This document shows, in pieces, positions 45,220-57,033 of a stretch of DNA of 64,000 nt. The stretch's first letter is position 1, and the number at the start of each line of letters is the position of its first letter. A program made the position numbers and the translations under genes. Under the pieces are notes generated by a model. That model saw only the letters and a list, made by a program, of their open reading frames with translations, made no database searches and was not told the origin of the DNA. Source of the DNA: Didymella arachidicola (lineage: Eukaryota; Ascomycota; Dothideomycetes; Pleosporales; Didymellaceae); assembly GCA_016630955.3 (NCBI GenBank), contig CM049998.1, positions 620,001 through 684,000 of the forward strand, given 5' to 3'.

Positions 45220-47859
45220 ATGCCGTGGCCGTTTGGGCGCAGAAGCGGAAGAGCCGCTAAATTAAAAGAGGGTCGATCAACGGCTGCCGACCAGCAAGCC
45301 GTCGCGACTCAGGCCCCGAACAGCGATGCCCTGCAATACAGGCCCAGCGGACGCAGCGGACGCCGGCACAGGAGAAGTTCGCGCTCCACGGCGTCTCTGC
45401 ACGACGTCGAGAAGAATCCTTTCAGCGACCCGCCGCTCGACCCTGGTCTCGCAGAAGAGTCGCGTCTGCCCAACCCCAACTCGAGCGCTGAAGACATTAC
45501 TGCTCTCCCGCACCAGCGCCGGCTCGCCTACAGCCCGCACCTGCGACCTGCGACCCAGGACTTCTCCGGCGTGCCCTACAATTTCCAATCTCCCTCTCAC
45601 ACGAGCTTGCGCACGGCAAAGGAGCGGGGAAAGCTACAGCGTCCCCAGTCACTGCGCAGGGGTCCTCCTAACGAATCATCCCTGATGCGCCGGAAGTCCA
45701 GCAAGAGGCCGAAGGACCATGACCACGTTCGCGAAGAGGAGATCCGCGCCATGACGCTACCCATGCCACAGAAACGCCCCGCCGGCAACTCTGGCGGCAT
45801 GTTGCGTCGAGAAAGCAAGAAGGTCAAAGGCAGCTCTCGCTCTGACCATCCCACCTCCAACGTCTCACTACCGCTGGAAGACTCGATACACTCGTCCATG
45901 TCCGGCAACTCCGAAGTCCGAGCTTTCCACGTCAGCACTCTCGACTACTTTGCACCACGACCGACCATACGCGTGTCCATTGGCTCACAACACTATTACG
46001 GTGGCGATCGTTCGTCGCCGACTGCACGTCTGGAAAGAGGCAATTCGAAGAGGGAAAGGAGGTCCACTAGCTCCAAGGAAGACAAGCAATGGAGGAGGAC
46101 AAGCAGGATCGACGACCTCGCCGACGAACTCGACGCAGGTGCGCTACGCGAAATTCTCGATCGAGACCAGAGACGCCGGGAGAAGAAGGCCAAGGCAGAC
46201 CAAGAACGTCTTCGCCGCCGACTGGAACGACGTGCAGAGAGTCAGAACGCTGCTGGAGGGACACCACCAGTACCAGCTCGACCTGATGCCATTGGAGCAG
46301 TCGGACTGGGTATCAAGAAAGAGAAAAGGGTCGTTGCACCCAATTCCGAGCCCGTCCCAGAGCCCATAATGCCAATGGAGGACGTCCGTCCAGCAACACC
46401 CTCAACACCGCCATGGCTGCGTCCGCTTACCCCGCCGCCCTTGCACCGTCTCGAAACCTTGGAGCCACTTACTCCCGCCGCCCACGACAACAGCCAATTA
46501 CCCACACCAATTGAAACACCATTGGAAGACATGATCATCTCGGATGCCCAAGCTGTTCGTTATTCGCGAGGCAGCATTGCCGGCCCTGTCCACACTCGTG
46601 GACCATCGAACGTCTCCATGATGCCAGAGCTGCTCTCTGAGAGGCTGGCCGAGGAGACACCAGTTGAAACAGTCGAACACACGACTCAGTACGCTCACTA
46701 TGACCCCACGAGGAGCGGATCTTTACATCCTGTCGAGACTGTCGACACAACTACATCGAACAAGGGTTCAAGCTTCCGCCGACGCAGCCCTGATGGACGA
46801 CGAATGAGTGCCTTTGCTTCATTCTTTCGACGAGGCAAACGAAGCTCCCAAGAGCCTGGCCGCGCCACTCCTTCAGAAGCTTCCTTCTCGAACACCTCGC
46901 GAGAGTCGATGTCCCGTCAACCACTTCCAACCCACCTGGTTGCTACTGTACCTACAGCGCCAATCCAGACCAAGAGACCGTCTAGCTTACCTCGCCGTAC
47001 TATGTCCAAATTTAGAGAAGACTTGCCTGAATTCCCCATATCACCGCCCGACTCCCGAGTGGCTTCACCAGAGGTTCCTTCAACGAGTGCAATCGCTGCA
47101 CGTCGTCGCACGCAAAATCCCGAGAACATACGTGTAGGCTCGCTTGGAGTAGTAGCTAATGGCCGATCCGACTCCCCCGTGAGCCCCGGTTTGCCGATTG
47201 GTAACAATATGTCACAATCCTTGGCATCAGTGGACTCGGAGGGATCGTGGCTATCTGGAAAGCCTGTCAAGCGCATCTCAAATAAATCAATGATGCGGTC
47301 AAGTGTTGCATCCTCGGCTGTCCAGCAGAATCCTGATTTCAACCATTCTTTTGAAGAGCTGGGCATGGCGGACGACGAGTATTTCAAACGACTAACACCG
47401 CAGCCAGATGAGCTACGAAGGTCAAATCTATCCAGTGAGCTACTGGGACGAAAAGCCAGCAGTACTGCCATGGCTACTCTCGACGCTGCCGTAGAGTCAG
47501 ATGAGGATGATGAGCCCACACCACCGGCCCGGAGATCCGAGGATAGCGAACACGTCAAGGCTGGCGTTGCACGCCAGCCCACCGTCATTCACCGCAATGT
47601 TCGAGTCAAGTCTGCAGAAGGCTTGCTTACCATGTTCAATGCGGACGCAGGCTCACCCGAAGATTCTCGCAAGACATTCGACATGGAGCCAGATTCGCCA
47701 CAATCAGACGATTCCGGCGAACAAGCCACTGTACAACGTGCGAAGAGCGTGGATTTCGGCAAACACCACGTGCGGCACCTCAGTGCCGGCTCGGCCAGGC
47801 TCTTAGATATAAAACGATCGAGCACAGCCTCACACAGCAGATTGTCTCAGCACGAGTAG
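45220..47859 (+). CDS. Large Ser/Arg-rich protein, uncharacterised
   Basis: A single exon of 879 codons from the ATG at 45220. The frame is open 24 codons further upstream but without an ATG. The protein begins MPWPFGRRSGRAAK and is mostly disordered, rich in Ser, Arg, Pro and Thr. Residues about 305-345 form a highly charged helix (LREILDRDQRRREKKAK and following), likely coiled coil. Patches such as SSFRRRSPDGRRMSAFASFF and many RxxS and SP motifs suggest heavy phosphorylation. There is no signal peptide or membrane span. Similar long Ser-rich proteins in filamentous fungi are mostly unstudied; a cortical or signalling scaffold is possible, but I assign no function. Confidence 0.75.
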   Translation: MPWPFGRRSGRAAKLKEGRSTAADQQAVATQAPNSDALQYRPSGRSGRRHRRSSRSTASLHDVEKNPFSDPPLDPGLAEESRLPNPNSSAEDITALPHQRRLAYSPHLRPATQDFSGVPYNFQSPSHTSLRTAKERGKLQRPQSLRRGPPNESSLMRRKSSKRPKDHDHVREEEIRAMTLPMPQKRPAGNSGGMLRRESKKVKGSSRSDHPTSNVSLPLEDSIHSSMSGNSEVRAFHVSTLDYFAPRPTIRVSIGSQHYYGGDRSSPTARLERGNSKRERRSTSSKEDKQWRRTSRIDDLADELDAGALREILDRDQRRREKKAKADQERLRRRLERRAESQNAAGGTPPVPARPDAIGAVGLGIKKEKRVVAPNSEPVPEPIMPMEDVRPATPSTPPWLRPLTPPPLHRLETLEPLTPAAHDNSQLPTPIETPLEDMIISDAQAVRYSRGSIAGPVHTRGPSNVSMMPELLSERLAEETPVETVEHTTQYAHYDPTRSGSLHPVETVDTTTSNKGSSFRRRSPDGRRMSAFASFFRRGKRSSQEPGRATPSEASFSNTSRESMSRQPLPTHLVATVPTAPIQTKRPSSLPRRTMSKFREDLPEFPISPPDSRVASPEVPSTSAIAARRRTQNPENIRVGSLGVVANGRSDSPVSPGLPIGNNMSQSLASVDSEGSWLSGKPVKRISNKSMMRSSVASSAVQQNPDFNHSFEELGMADDEYFKRLTPQPDELRRSNLSSELLGRKASSTAMATLDAAVESDEDDEPTPPARRSEDSEHVKAGVARQPTVIHRNVRVKSAEGLLTMFNADAGSPEDSRKTFDMEPDSPQSDDSGEQATVQRAKSVDFGKHHVRHLSAGSARLLDIKRSSTASHSRLSQHE

Positions 47860-49135
47860 ATGATCGATCTTGAGACGGTGAGCGACCGTTTCTAGAGGAC
47901 TGCATAAAGCCACACCAAGCCACTCCCTTTGTTTTTTCCTTTGTCACATTCAGTCATTACTGTACTCACCCAAGTCCCTCTTTCCGCATTTCTTTACAAA
48001 TTCTGTTGTCTTCCCGGTTGGCACATGCGGTTCTCTAGATGGGTCTTAACGTGGACGAACGATCACATACCTATCATAGACTTCTGCCCAAGGGTGGCTG
48101 ATAGATAGCGCTTGTCTCTGGGAGACTACAAAGCGCGGCGTTGATTGATTTTGAGGAGTTTGTATTTTGGGCGTGATACCACATTGTATTGTATACAGGC
48201 TGCAAATCGTGGCTTGTACTCTTCCGCTCTTTTGATTCCAGTCTCAAACAGGCTCTTAGGATAGCTAGCTGGTCACGGGCAACGAAGATGTAAATGCGCA
48301 TCTCATTGACTTAGTTTTACACGATGCGATCGGGTTCCCAACAAAATGTAGTATCTAGGGATACCTGACACCAAGACTTGGAGATGTACTGCGCTCACGC
48401 GCTAAATACGGCTTGTCAGGGCCACCTGTAGTTTCAAATCTAGCTGCCAAGTCAGCTTTTACCATTCATGTTCTGTCCTTAGCTCCTTTTCTGGTACTGC
48501 TCCTTGGACATGTAAGGGCTTGTCAGCCTTGAAGGTACCCCTCCATCGTTCTGGGCTGTCAGCGGAGCGTGGTGGGGCACAGAAATTTGGGCTTCAGGGA
48601 ATGCCAAGACACCCTGAAGTGGAAGCACCAGAGGCAAGAGATTTGATATCAGTAGCTAATTGAAAACGAATTAGGGCGGACATACTGAGACAATCGCCGC
48701 AGTGTCGACTATTGCTGTTGTCTGTGAATTACTGCCTGATGGAGAAAGCACTGGTGGGGCGGTAAGCGCACGTCATCGCAACAGCCCACCCGCGGCGGCG
48801 AGGTAAGCCCAGGGTCTTCTAGCATTAATCATCGTCTCTTCAAACTCCACCAGCCCTCACTGAGACCTACAACACACAGAGTACTGTAAGTCACCCTCTC
48901 CTGTTTGTGTTTGATTTCACATCTTGCGTGCGTACATGATTCGGCATCGTTTTGCCTTTGTGCAGGGACTCGACGACTGGCGCGCCTTTTGCCGAATCTA
49001 AACCTGGCGGCGCATCGTTGACTTTGTCACTGCGTTGTAATCGGCTCCGGCAAGCGTCTTTGTCCAGTCCATTCTATCAGCCGCGTCTTATCAATCGCCT
49101 AGTCTCTGTCTCACTTCTTTTACTGTACATATACC
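47860..49135. other. Intergenic, thioredoxin promoter and leader
   Basis: About 1.3 kb with no supported gene. A GTAAGT (48887-48892) and a TTTGTGCAG (48957-48965) before the thioredoxin start could bound a leader intron of about 79 bases, but this is uncertain. The rest shows nothing. Confidence 0.4.
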
Positions 49136-49753
49136 ATGTTCACCCCATCGACGTCACGCATCGCAAAAACACTGCTTACCTCTACGCGCCTGCAAACAGC
49201 TTCGATCAACCCCACATCCACAGCAAACCTATACCGACCTCTTCTCACACAGAATTTTTTCTCCAACACAGCCAGAATGTCTGACACCGGTGTCCACAAC
49301 CTCCAGACGTAGGTCTCTCCCTGTCGCGACTGCGCATTGCGCGCTGTTTCAATCGCGTTCGCGACGTCATTGTCTCAATCTACAGCTGCTAATAACACCA
49401 CAGCAAGGCGGCTTTCGACGAGGCGCTCAGTGCTTCGTCCAGCCTGCTAGTTCTCGACTGCTTCGCTACCTGGTGCGGTCCTTGCAAGGTCATCGCCCCC
49501 CAGGTTGTCAAGTGAGTCTATTCCGCGCCTCCGCCTCGATCGCCGCTAATACCATCCTAGGTTCTCCAGCCAATACCCCAACGCCCGCTTCTACAAGCTC
49601 GATGTCGATGAGGTCCCCGACGTTGCTCAGGAGCTCGGCATCCGCGCCATGCCCACTTTCCTGCTCTTCAAGAACGGTGACAAGGTCGCTGAGGTCGTTG
49701 GTGCCAACCCCAAGGCCCTCGAGGCCGCCATCAAGGCCAACGTCGACGCATAA
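49136..49753 (+). CDS. Thioredoxin with likely mitochondrial leader
   Basis: Three exons (49136-49308, 49404-49511, 49561-49753) give 157 residues. The thioredoxin fold is clear: LVLDCFATWCGPCKVIAP with the active-site WCGPC, YKLDVDEVPDVAQELGI, the cis-Pro motif AMPTFLLFKNG, and VVGANPKALEAAI. Thioredoxin reduces protein disulfides using electrons from NADPH through thioredoxin reductase. The first 47 residues have Ser, Thr, Arg and Lys and no acidic residue, as in a mitochondrial presequence (MFTPSTSRIAKTLL). A second ATG at 49277 starts MSDTGVHNL, which is a normal cytosolic start and would give 110 residues. Both forms could be made by leaky scanning. The first exon is only 58 codons. Confidence 0.93.
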
Positions 49754-50870
49754 ATTGCGCAAACATCACATATCCGCAGAGGATCTCGCTCGGCAGCTTA
49801 GCATTGGTTTGAGGAGGAATATGGCACAAAAAACGGCATTTTTAGGTGCACATGGCTCCTGCAACTCTTTGAAGGGGTATGCTGCGAACAGATATCATGA
49901 TACCTTGTTAAATGACACGACTTGACATAGACTATCCCTTCATTCCAGCTCACACGTCTTTCGCCTTATGTTCGCTTGCTAACGCGAGTTTTCGAGGTTT
50001 ATGCTGACGCAAGCAGAGCTTACAAATGCTGCGACCCGAGATCGGCCTGCCTCGGCATATCCACCACAGCCCACCAGCAGTCCTACGAGCAGGAAATTCA
50101 CGAGCGCTCATCGAACAGGGCAATTTTGGCAGCGTCTACAGGAAATTGATTTTGTAGGGTGCGCCCAAGACTTTGCATTTACTGCCTCAGTATAATATCG
50201 ATGAGGTCACACCTGGGCTTTATTATGCACCTGCCTTAAGTCGCTACCCACTCTGGTCACTGGGACAAACAAGGGCATTACTCAACCCTGAATTCTCGGT
50301 TTTCGACTGGAGAGGGACTGTACAACGTCACTACTAGCCGGTTGGAGGCCAAAGACGTGACCATTCCCGGACGATGTTGCAAAGCTGGCGCACAACATGT
50401 GCGCTCGTTCTTGCGCCCATGTCCGTCTTGAGTGCCTACAGGCTATAGAAGCCGATTCAGATAGTAATTCTTATGACCTTAACATAAAATGGATCAGATT
50501 TACTTCTGGAATGTTGCGGGCTCGGTGTTGCCTCACGAAGTAGGGCACAGGGTCCATCACGCAGGGGATCGATTACTCGTGAGAGCCACGAAAAAATCCA
50601 ATGAATGCCCATATGCCAACAAACTGTCCTCAACAAACGAACTCAGATGAACTCAGATGAATCATCAAATCTATGCAGAATCAGGCATTTAGCTGCCTCC
50701 ACTGCGCGCATTTGGCGACGGCATCTTTGCCTCCAATTTCTCTTCGATACCTGCTCATTCAACTTACGCTTGTCTGCAACCAAGGAGAGATCTAGAGAGC
50801 AACAGCTCTAAAACCTTATTCTGCGATCCGACTTCACTGGTTACAACTTACCAGCTGTACTGTTTACATC
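49754..50870. other. Intergenic, no supported gene
   Basis: About 1.1 kb between plus-strand genes. It contains a short direct repeat, AACTCAGATG twice in a row near 50640-50659, and no coding signature. Confidence 0.5.
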
Positions 50871-53183
50871 ATGTTTGCCATCAGTTGGCTATTCTTTGTG
50901 GTGGTGCTGCTTTGCAGCACCGCTCCATCTACGTACGCCTGGCTATTTGCGCGCGCCACTACTTCTACAGTGTCCACGGTCAGTTCTGGTGTCCATGCTA
51001 CTGCGTTTTCGGCTCTATGTAAGTAGCAAGTCAGAGGCTCCGTGATCTTTTCTGACATTTCTCCAGCTCCTGCTCACGATGTCCCTGATTTCGACTATGA
51101 GAAGGCTCAAGCTGGTTCTTGGTGCCCTTGGTGGCAAGGTCAACAGTACAAAGGATATGTGATGCACTGCGGCGTCGACTACTTCCAAGGTGGTGATCTC
51201 TTCGGTGAATGGGCTTACAACATCGACGATTGTATCGCCATGTGCAACAACAATCCTGACTGCAACTTTCTATCCTACCAAGTGGAAACTGACAACGGTT
51301 CCAACGGAACATGCTGGCTGAAAAGCCGGCCTGGCATTCGACGACACGACAAGACGATCCTAGGAATGTTCAGAGTTGCCGCTCGCGTGCCGTCAGTTTC
51401 ACCTTCGGCTTCGAGCGAACCCTCGTCGACTCCGAGCACAATTTTGCCTCCTTATAACGCCAATGGTCTTTCAATAAGCACAACATCTAAGAGTGGGTCG
51501 TTTAGCACAAGCCACACAGCAGTCACCACGTCGTCTTTGCAAACAATTTCTACCTTTGCTGCTACCAGGTCATCTTCAGTCACTGCAGCTGTTGAACCTG
51601 CGCAGATTGCTGCTCATGATGACTCAGATGGTCATAGTTTGGCTGGTCCACCGTCTTGGTTCAGTGAGGCCCACCGTTGCCATCCTGAAGAGTGCTCCAC
51701 TCCGATCACTACTTACGGTAAGACGTTATTTCTACCACCGTCGATCACGTCCCCATGTCAAAGGATCATCGTTACTAAGTCTTTTCTCACGACCCAAATA
51801 CTGTCGGGCAGCAAGACCACGATCACTTCGACCCTCACCAAGATAAATTCCTCCATTGGATACTCGGGAGCTTCTACTATCTACTTGTCAGGCAAGGGTC
51901 CAACAAGAATCTCCACTTACTCTTTTCCTCTGGTCTCCACCGAACATATTCAACCCTCGAGCAGTCGTACGTACTCAAAGCCTCACCACATGGCGAGTTC
52001 GAGCAAGAGCTATACCGTATCCTCTTCCGCTTCTTCGTCTACGACCACCGAGGAGACTTCCAAACATTCTCCTTACTCGTGTGCCATTATCACTGGCAGG
52101 ATCACGTGCACTGGCTTCAACGATGCTGTGTCCACGAAGTTCATCTTCACGACGACCACATTGAATCCTGGTACTAGTACGACCACAGTGTACAAGACTG
52201 CATCTGTTCAGTCTGATGCCGCAGTTGCTTCAGATACGTACGAAGTATCCAGGTCTACGACGAGCAAGACTTTCGTGTCTGGCAAGCCTACTGTCTCTAT
52301 ACTGACAGGTGAGCGCACAGTGACTAGCAACAGCAACACCACTGTTACTGGTACAAGCTTTGCTATTCGTAAAACTGTTGTAAGCAGCGAGTCTTTGTCA
52401 ACCAAACCTGTTCCGGCTCCTATCCCGACTTCAACTTCTGGAGTGGCGACGTTGACCTTAACCAGGTGGTTGACAAGCAAACCTACTATAAGCAGTCAGA
52501 TCACAGAATCCAGTAAGTCCACTGCGAGCGCTTTCTCTTCGGTGGCAAGCAGCTCCTCCAAGATCGGCAAGTCTACAGCGATTGTAATTAGCAATGCGTC
52601 CACTGGAGTCAGCATATCCTCAAAGACCATCGGCGGTCAGTGGCGCGATCCCAGTACCTGGTATGTCCCAACGCCTATGGAGCAGACCAGAAAGCAAACA
52701 GCTTCCAAGAGCACTAGGTCTACCGTGACTACAGGCCACTACTCGCACCTTGAATCTTCGTCGGCTGCTACGATCAAGGCGTCAAGCTCTGGCAAGACCT
52801 ATCCGATCCCGGTGTATCCGCCGCCGAGCTCCAAGGATATTCTTAGGATGACATCCCAGGGATACGTGCCCACCTCTTTTATTCCCGCATCAGCATCATA
52901 CACGACCATCTCGACAGCGCGCGTGTCTGAGGTATCATCGACGCCGCTGCAGGACGGCGCCCCTTCATCCAGCAGCCTCACTACATCGCTGCAGCTCACC
53001 AGTCCCGCGACACCAACGGAAACTGGTCCAGTCACCAAATCCGTGAACGTTTCCTGGTCTTGGACGTCGACACCCAAGCCTTCGAGCGATCGCTCGGCTG
53101 GGCAACATTTGGTCTTCAGCCCATCGGTTCAAATGGCTGTCGTATTCACTGGCTCCTTCATCTTGCCCTTTGTGGCTTGGTGA
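50871..53183 (+). CDS. PAN-domain, Ser/Thr-rich GPI-type wall protein
   Basis: Two exons, 50871-51018 and 51067-53183, joined by a 48-base intron, give 754 residues. The first exon encodes a signal peptide (ISWLFFVVVLLCSTAPSTYA). A Cys-rich segment follows (about residues 60-130) with Cys spaced as in PAN/apple-like domains: GSWCPWWQGQ, MHCGVDYF, DDCIAMCNNNPDCNFLSY and GTCWLKS. These domains bind sugars or proteins. The remaining 600 residues are Ser/Thr-rich and suited to dense O-mannosylation. The C-terminus ends in a short hydrophobic tail (MAVVFTGSFILPFVAW) after a small-residue region, as in GPI-anchored wall proteins. A role in adhesion or the wall is inferred from this layout. Confidence 0.82.
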
Positions 53184-53621
53184 AGCGAGCAATTTCTCCT
53201 TGTATCAGCACAGCATATGTACCCCTTTGTTATGCGTCATGGTGACTGTGGGAAGAGGATGCTTTGCTTTGGGTCGATCAAAGCATGTCGTGGACATCAC
53301 GTCGAGGAAGGATCAATGGGATATGAAGAAGGTCGGGAGGGGAATCGCAAATGTTGCATCGCGAAAATTTGACAGATAGGGTCATATGCGCTCTTAGTGA
53401 TAGGTGCGAGTATGGGTACGGTTCAGACGGGCGATCGGGTCAGATGCAGGCAAGCCCTTGCAATTTGGGCGCCTGCAGGACAGGTGGAGGAACTGATGGT
53501 ATACAGGACGAGAAATCCGCAATTGGACGGACCAAAATAATTCCATAACTACATAATGAGGAAAAACAACTCAAAACAACCGCCAATACCACAAACGGAA
53601 ATTGAAATACCCAGATGCAGC
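53184..53621. other. Intergenic, between convergent genes
   Basis: This 438-base gap holds the 3' regions of the wall protein gene and the minus-strand hydrolase gene. Nothing else is visible. Confidence 0.5.
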
Positions 53622-54771
53622 TCAAGAATCACCATCATCCCACAGCTTATCTGCCCACACAACAAGAGCCGTAGCTCCCAGTAGCCACCCGGCGTCGTTT
53701 TGCAAATGATGACCAAGTCCCGTTACAACATGGAAAGCGACACCCCGGTCTCCGGCACCTACATCAGCTCCAGAGATACCGTCGAGCTTTCCGCTACTGA
53801 CGCAGTGATGGAAAGCAGCGTTGTACCTATCTGCGGCATCTTCGAGAATACTCGGCATGCACAAGACGTCTTGCTCCCCGGCGAGCACAAGAAATCTCGG
53901 TGAGACTCTAGGGGATTCGCCAAAGTCAGCTGGCTTGCGCAATGTCCATCCGACAATTGATTTGATGACATCTGGTCCGGTAACGAAGCGGAAGAGAGCT
54001 TGCATCGGCCAGAGCATAGACTCGTATGGACTCAACAGGACCTCGAGGTCTCTGACGACAGGTGACAGTGTCGTGGGCGTGAAGAACGCGTCGCGGACCT
54101 GTTGAGTTGTGGCCAAGATGTAGCGCGGATGAAACAGTCGATACGGGAAGTGGATGGGTGCGGCAAGGCTCCAGAACTTGTATACCGACCACCTATGTGG
54201 ATGTTAAAACAAATCAAAGACATGCGTATTATCGTGAGAGCACTCACGAGCCAAGTGCTGGTACTGCTGCCAGCATACAGAAACCTTGTACTTGCACCAG
54301 TCCCCGACTCAGCGCGTATTGGCTCAACGCACCGCCAGCGGAGTGAGTGACGAGAACGACTCAGACCCTCTCCTCGGCGTTCTGCCGCTCAGTCTCCAGT
54401 CTCTCCACCTCCTTCACACCGGCGACTAAATTTTGCGCCATGGTGCCAAGCGACGTGAAGTACATCCTCAAAAAGCCTGGGTACCAGCTCTTTCCATGTC
54501 CACGATAGCTGATCGCGTAGCAAGGGTAGTGGAGGAGAGAAAAATAAGTCATGTACGAGAGCCATATCTCGGCGCAGCCAAAGCCACCGTGAGTGAAGAA
54601 GAGGGGCGGCTCTGAAGACTTTCTGCTGGGGGGCATGGCAGACAGGAGCTCGAGCGGTCCAGATGGTGTCGAGATGTAGCTGCGCCTTATGCCATTAGGA
54701 AGTAGTTTCGAGGAAACGGGAGGGTTGGGATAAGGTGCACGCCATTGGAGGGCGAAGGGCCCGAAAGACAT
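53622..54771 (-). CDS. Alpha/beta-hydrolase interrupted by in-frame TGA
   Basis: Two exons, 54771-54248 and 54192-53622, read as one alpha/beta-hydrolase of about 364 residues except for a TGA at 54363-54361. Before it lie FFTHGGFGCAEIW (oxyanion-hole type HGG) and ISYRGHGKSW; directly after it, in the same frame, come VVLVTHSAGGALSQY with the nucleophile Ser, then after the intron FLVLAGEQDVL (acid) and VVTGLGHHLQND (His). All catalytic parts except the oxyanion strand therefore lie beyond the stop. A weak intron (GTGTGA to CTGAG) could skip the TGA but would delete a stretch normally present. The likely explanations are a recent nonsense mutation, a sequencing error or, less likely, readthrough. 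Substrate unknown. Confidence 0.7.
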
Positions 54772-55431
54772 CGTGGAGGAGTTGGGCGCGAGCGTGGGAA
54801 TGCTGGGGAAGTTGTTGTGAGTCTGGTCTGACAGTGCTGTCAGGGTATTAGACGGTCAAGTGCATGCTGGGCCGGTGCCTGTGACTCTGGGCTGAATTCG
54901 TCAGCACATTGGCTTGATAAGTCATAGAAGAAGTAACAGCATGTGGACGTTGTATAATTCAGGTGCGCTGTGCGACGTCGTTACTCAATGCGATTGTTCG
55001 ACAAGCTAAAAAGGAAGCCACAGGCAAAAGGGTGGTTCAGCCGCAGCTTGGCGCTATACCTCAGTCTAACAGATGCCACTGCAACGATTCTGCATTCATC
55101 GGGCTCTCGCGGTAGTCAAAGATGGTGCAGTCTTGATTACAGAATAGTGATGGGAGTGTGGAATCCTTGGTCCTTCCTGATGCTAGGACTCGAACTAGCG
55201 ATGTACTCTTCATCAGCAGCCGCAATCAAGATATGAACGTCATGGATTGTGATTACATAGAATAGAGATCAATTTGATGTGAAACGATGGACTTGTAAAG
55301 CTAGCCCATCGTCAGGGTGTAAAATGAAGCGACATGAAAGCATCGTGGTCCATATAGGCTGTCGAGCAACCGATAGAGTCGACTATCGTAGATCGCTGGG
55401 AAGACACAAACTCAGAGCCATCTCAGACCCC
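54772..55431. other. Intergenic, promoter of the hydrolase gene
   Basis: This 660-base gap lies between two minus-strand genes. It contains a tRNA-like T-arm sequence near 55181-55200 that does not fold into a full tRNA. No gene is called. Confidence 0.45.
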
Positions 55432-57033
55432 TCAAGAGGCCTTTTTAGGCGTGTGGTTGACGTGGCTGCTTGCGTTGCTTGCGTTGTACTCGTTTTGGTG
55501 CATCATGCTCCAGTCACCTATCTCCTCCTCATAGAACTGGTCAAGGTCGAGACCCATTATCTCAACCTCTTCGCTGACACGAAGGTGCAGGAAAGGAATG
55601 ATCTTCAGAGCATAGAGAAGAATGCAGGACACAACGAAGGAGTAGGAAGCAACAGCGCAGATCTCGGCCAGCTGGTAACCGACCTGGATGCCGTTGCCGT
55701 CCATGGCGCCGAGAGCGTCGAATGGTCCCATGCCGTCGAGATCGTAGACCCAGGATTGCGCAAAGAGACCGGTGAGGAAAGAACCGACCATGCCGCCAAT
55801 GCCGTGGAGCTTGAAGACGTCCAAACCCTCATCGATCTTGATCCACCTGTCGAGGTTGTGGCATAGAGCGCAAATAGCGCCAGTAAGGAATCCAATGAGG
55901 GCTGCAAACCAAACCGAGACATAACCAGCGGCGGGAGTAATACCAACGAGACCGGCGATGGCGCCTGAACAGGCTCCAACAACGGAGAAATGGCCTTTCG
56001 TGCGGATATAGTCGACCAAGACCCAACCGAGGACACCGAAACAAGCAGCAGTGTTGGTGTTGAAGGCAGCGAGCATCGAGCGTATGGTTCCATTGAGGGC
56101 AGAACCACCGTTGAAGCCGTACCACCCGAACCAGATAAAGACAGTGCCAATGAAGACGAGAGTAGGGTTATGCGCGCGGCTGTGAATCTTGTCGCCCTTG
56201 GGCAGGCGCTTTCCAAGGACGAAGGCGTAGGCAAGAGCAGACCAGCCTGATGCAATGTGGACTGGACCTCCACCCTGAAAATGTGTTAGCGACCGTCCGG
56301 TAACAAAAGCTCAAACCTTCGCTGGAACTTACTGCAAAGTCAAGACTGGGAAGGTTGAAAAGCCATCCGTTGGCGTTCCAAGTCCAGCATGCAATCGGAC
56401 AGTACACGATGGTCGCCCAGCAAAAGGCGAAGATCATGGACGGCATGATGCGGCCGCGTTCAAATGATCCACCAATGACGAGTTGCACGGTACACGCGCA
56501 GAAGAGCATTTGGTAGAAGCAGAAGACAATCTCCGGAAGGAGGGCGGACCCTGGTGACGGAGCAGACATGACATTCTTCAAGCCAAAGTACTCCATGTTG
56601 CCAATGAAAGGGCTGGCAGATCGCGAGTAGGCCAAAGAGTAACCCCAGAAAAGCCATTGGAAGCAAACGCTGGTTCCCGTAAGTTTCTTTCTGATCAAGC
56701 TTGGCCTCTACTTACACTCCCATGACCGCCAGGGACTGGAACAGGAGAGCCAAAGCAGACTTGCGACGTGCAAGTCCGGCGTACAAGAACGCGATACCGG
56801 GAATGATGAGCCAGACTAAGAAGGAACAGACGATCAAGTAAAGGTAATGGAACTCAAGTCCTTGGTACTGAGCGTTGACATTCTCGATGTTGGGGTTGCC
56901 GCCGTTGGGCTTCGTTTCGTCGAACTCGGGCTGTGTAGATGTCAGTGGGGCTGTTTACTGATTGAACTGCCGTCCATTGTCGTTGCATGCCTTGCAAGGA
57001 TGAGTGTATACATACGGTTACTGGAGCTTCCAT
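55432..57033 (-). CDS. Ammonium transporter (Amt/MEP family)
   Basis: Four exons (57033-57016, 56930-56716, 56669-56333, 56274-55432) give 470 residues with about eleven membrane spans. The first coding exon is only 18 bases (MEAPVT). Family features are FLYAGLARRKSALALLFQS, FQWLFWGYSLAYS, the ammonium-pore region LPEIVFCFYQMLFCACTVQ, GGGPVHIASGWSALAYAFVLG with a pore His, WFGWYGFNGGSALNGT, and LHGIGGMVGSFLTGLFA with the second pore His. It carries ammonium across the plasma membrane. The cytosolic C-terminus (VEIMGLDLDQFYEEE) matches the regulatory tail of MEP proteins. GATA-factor motifs cluster upstream, in line with nitrogen control. Confidence 0.94.

Noticed and set aside
55175..55231. 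tRNA-like sequence on the minus strand: TTCGAGT T-loop, 7-base acceptor pairing (TCTTGAT with ATCAGGA) and a 5-base stem with a 7-base loop
   Set aside because: The T-stem is out of register by one base, the anticodon loop lacks U33, there is no D-arm or A box, and the whole is only 57 bases.
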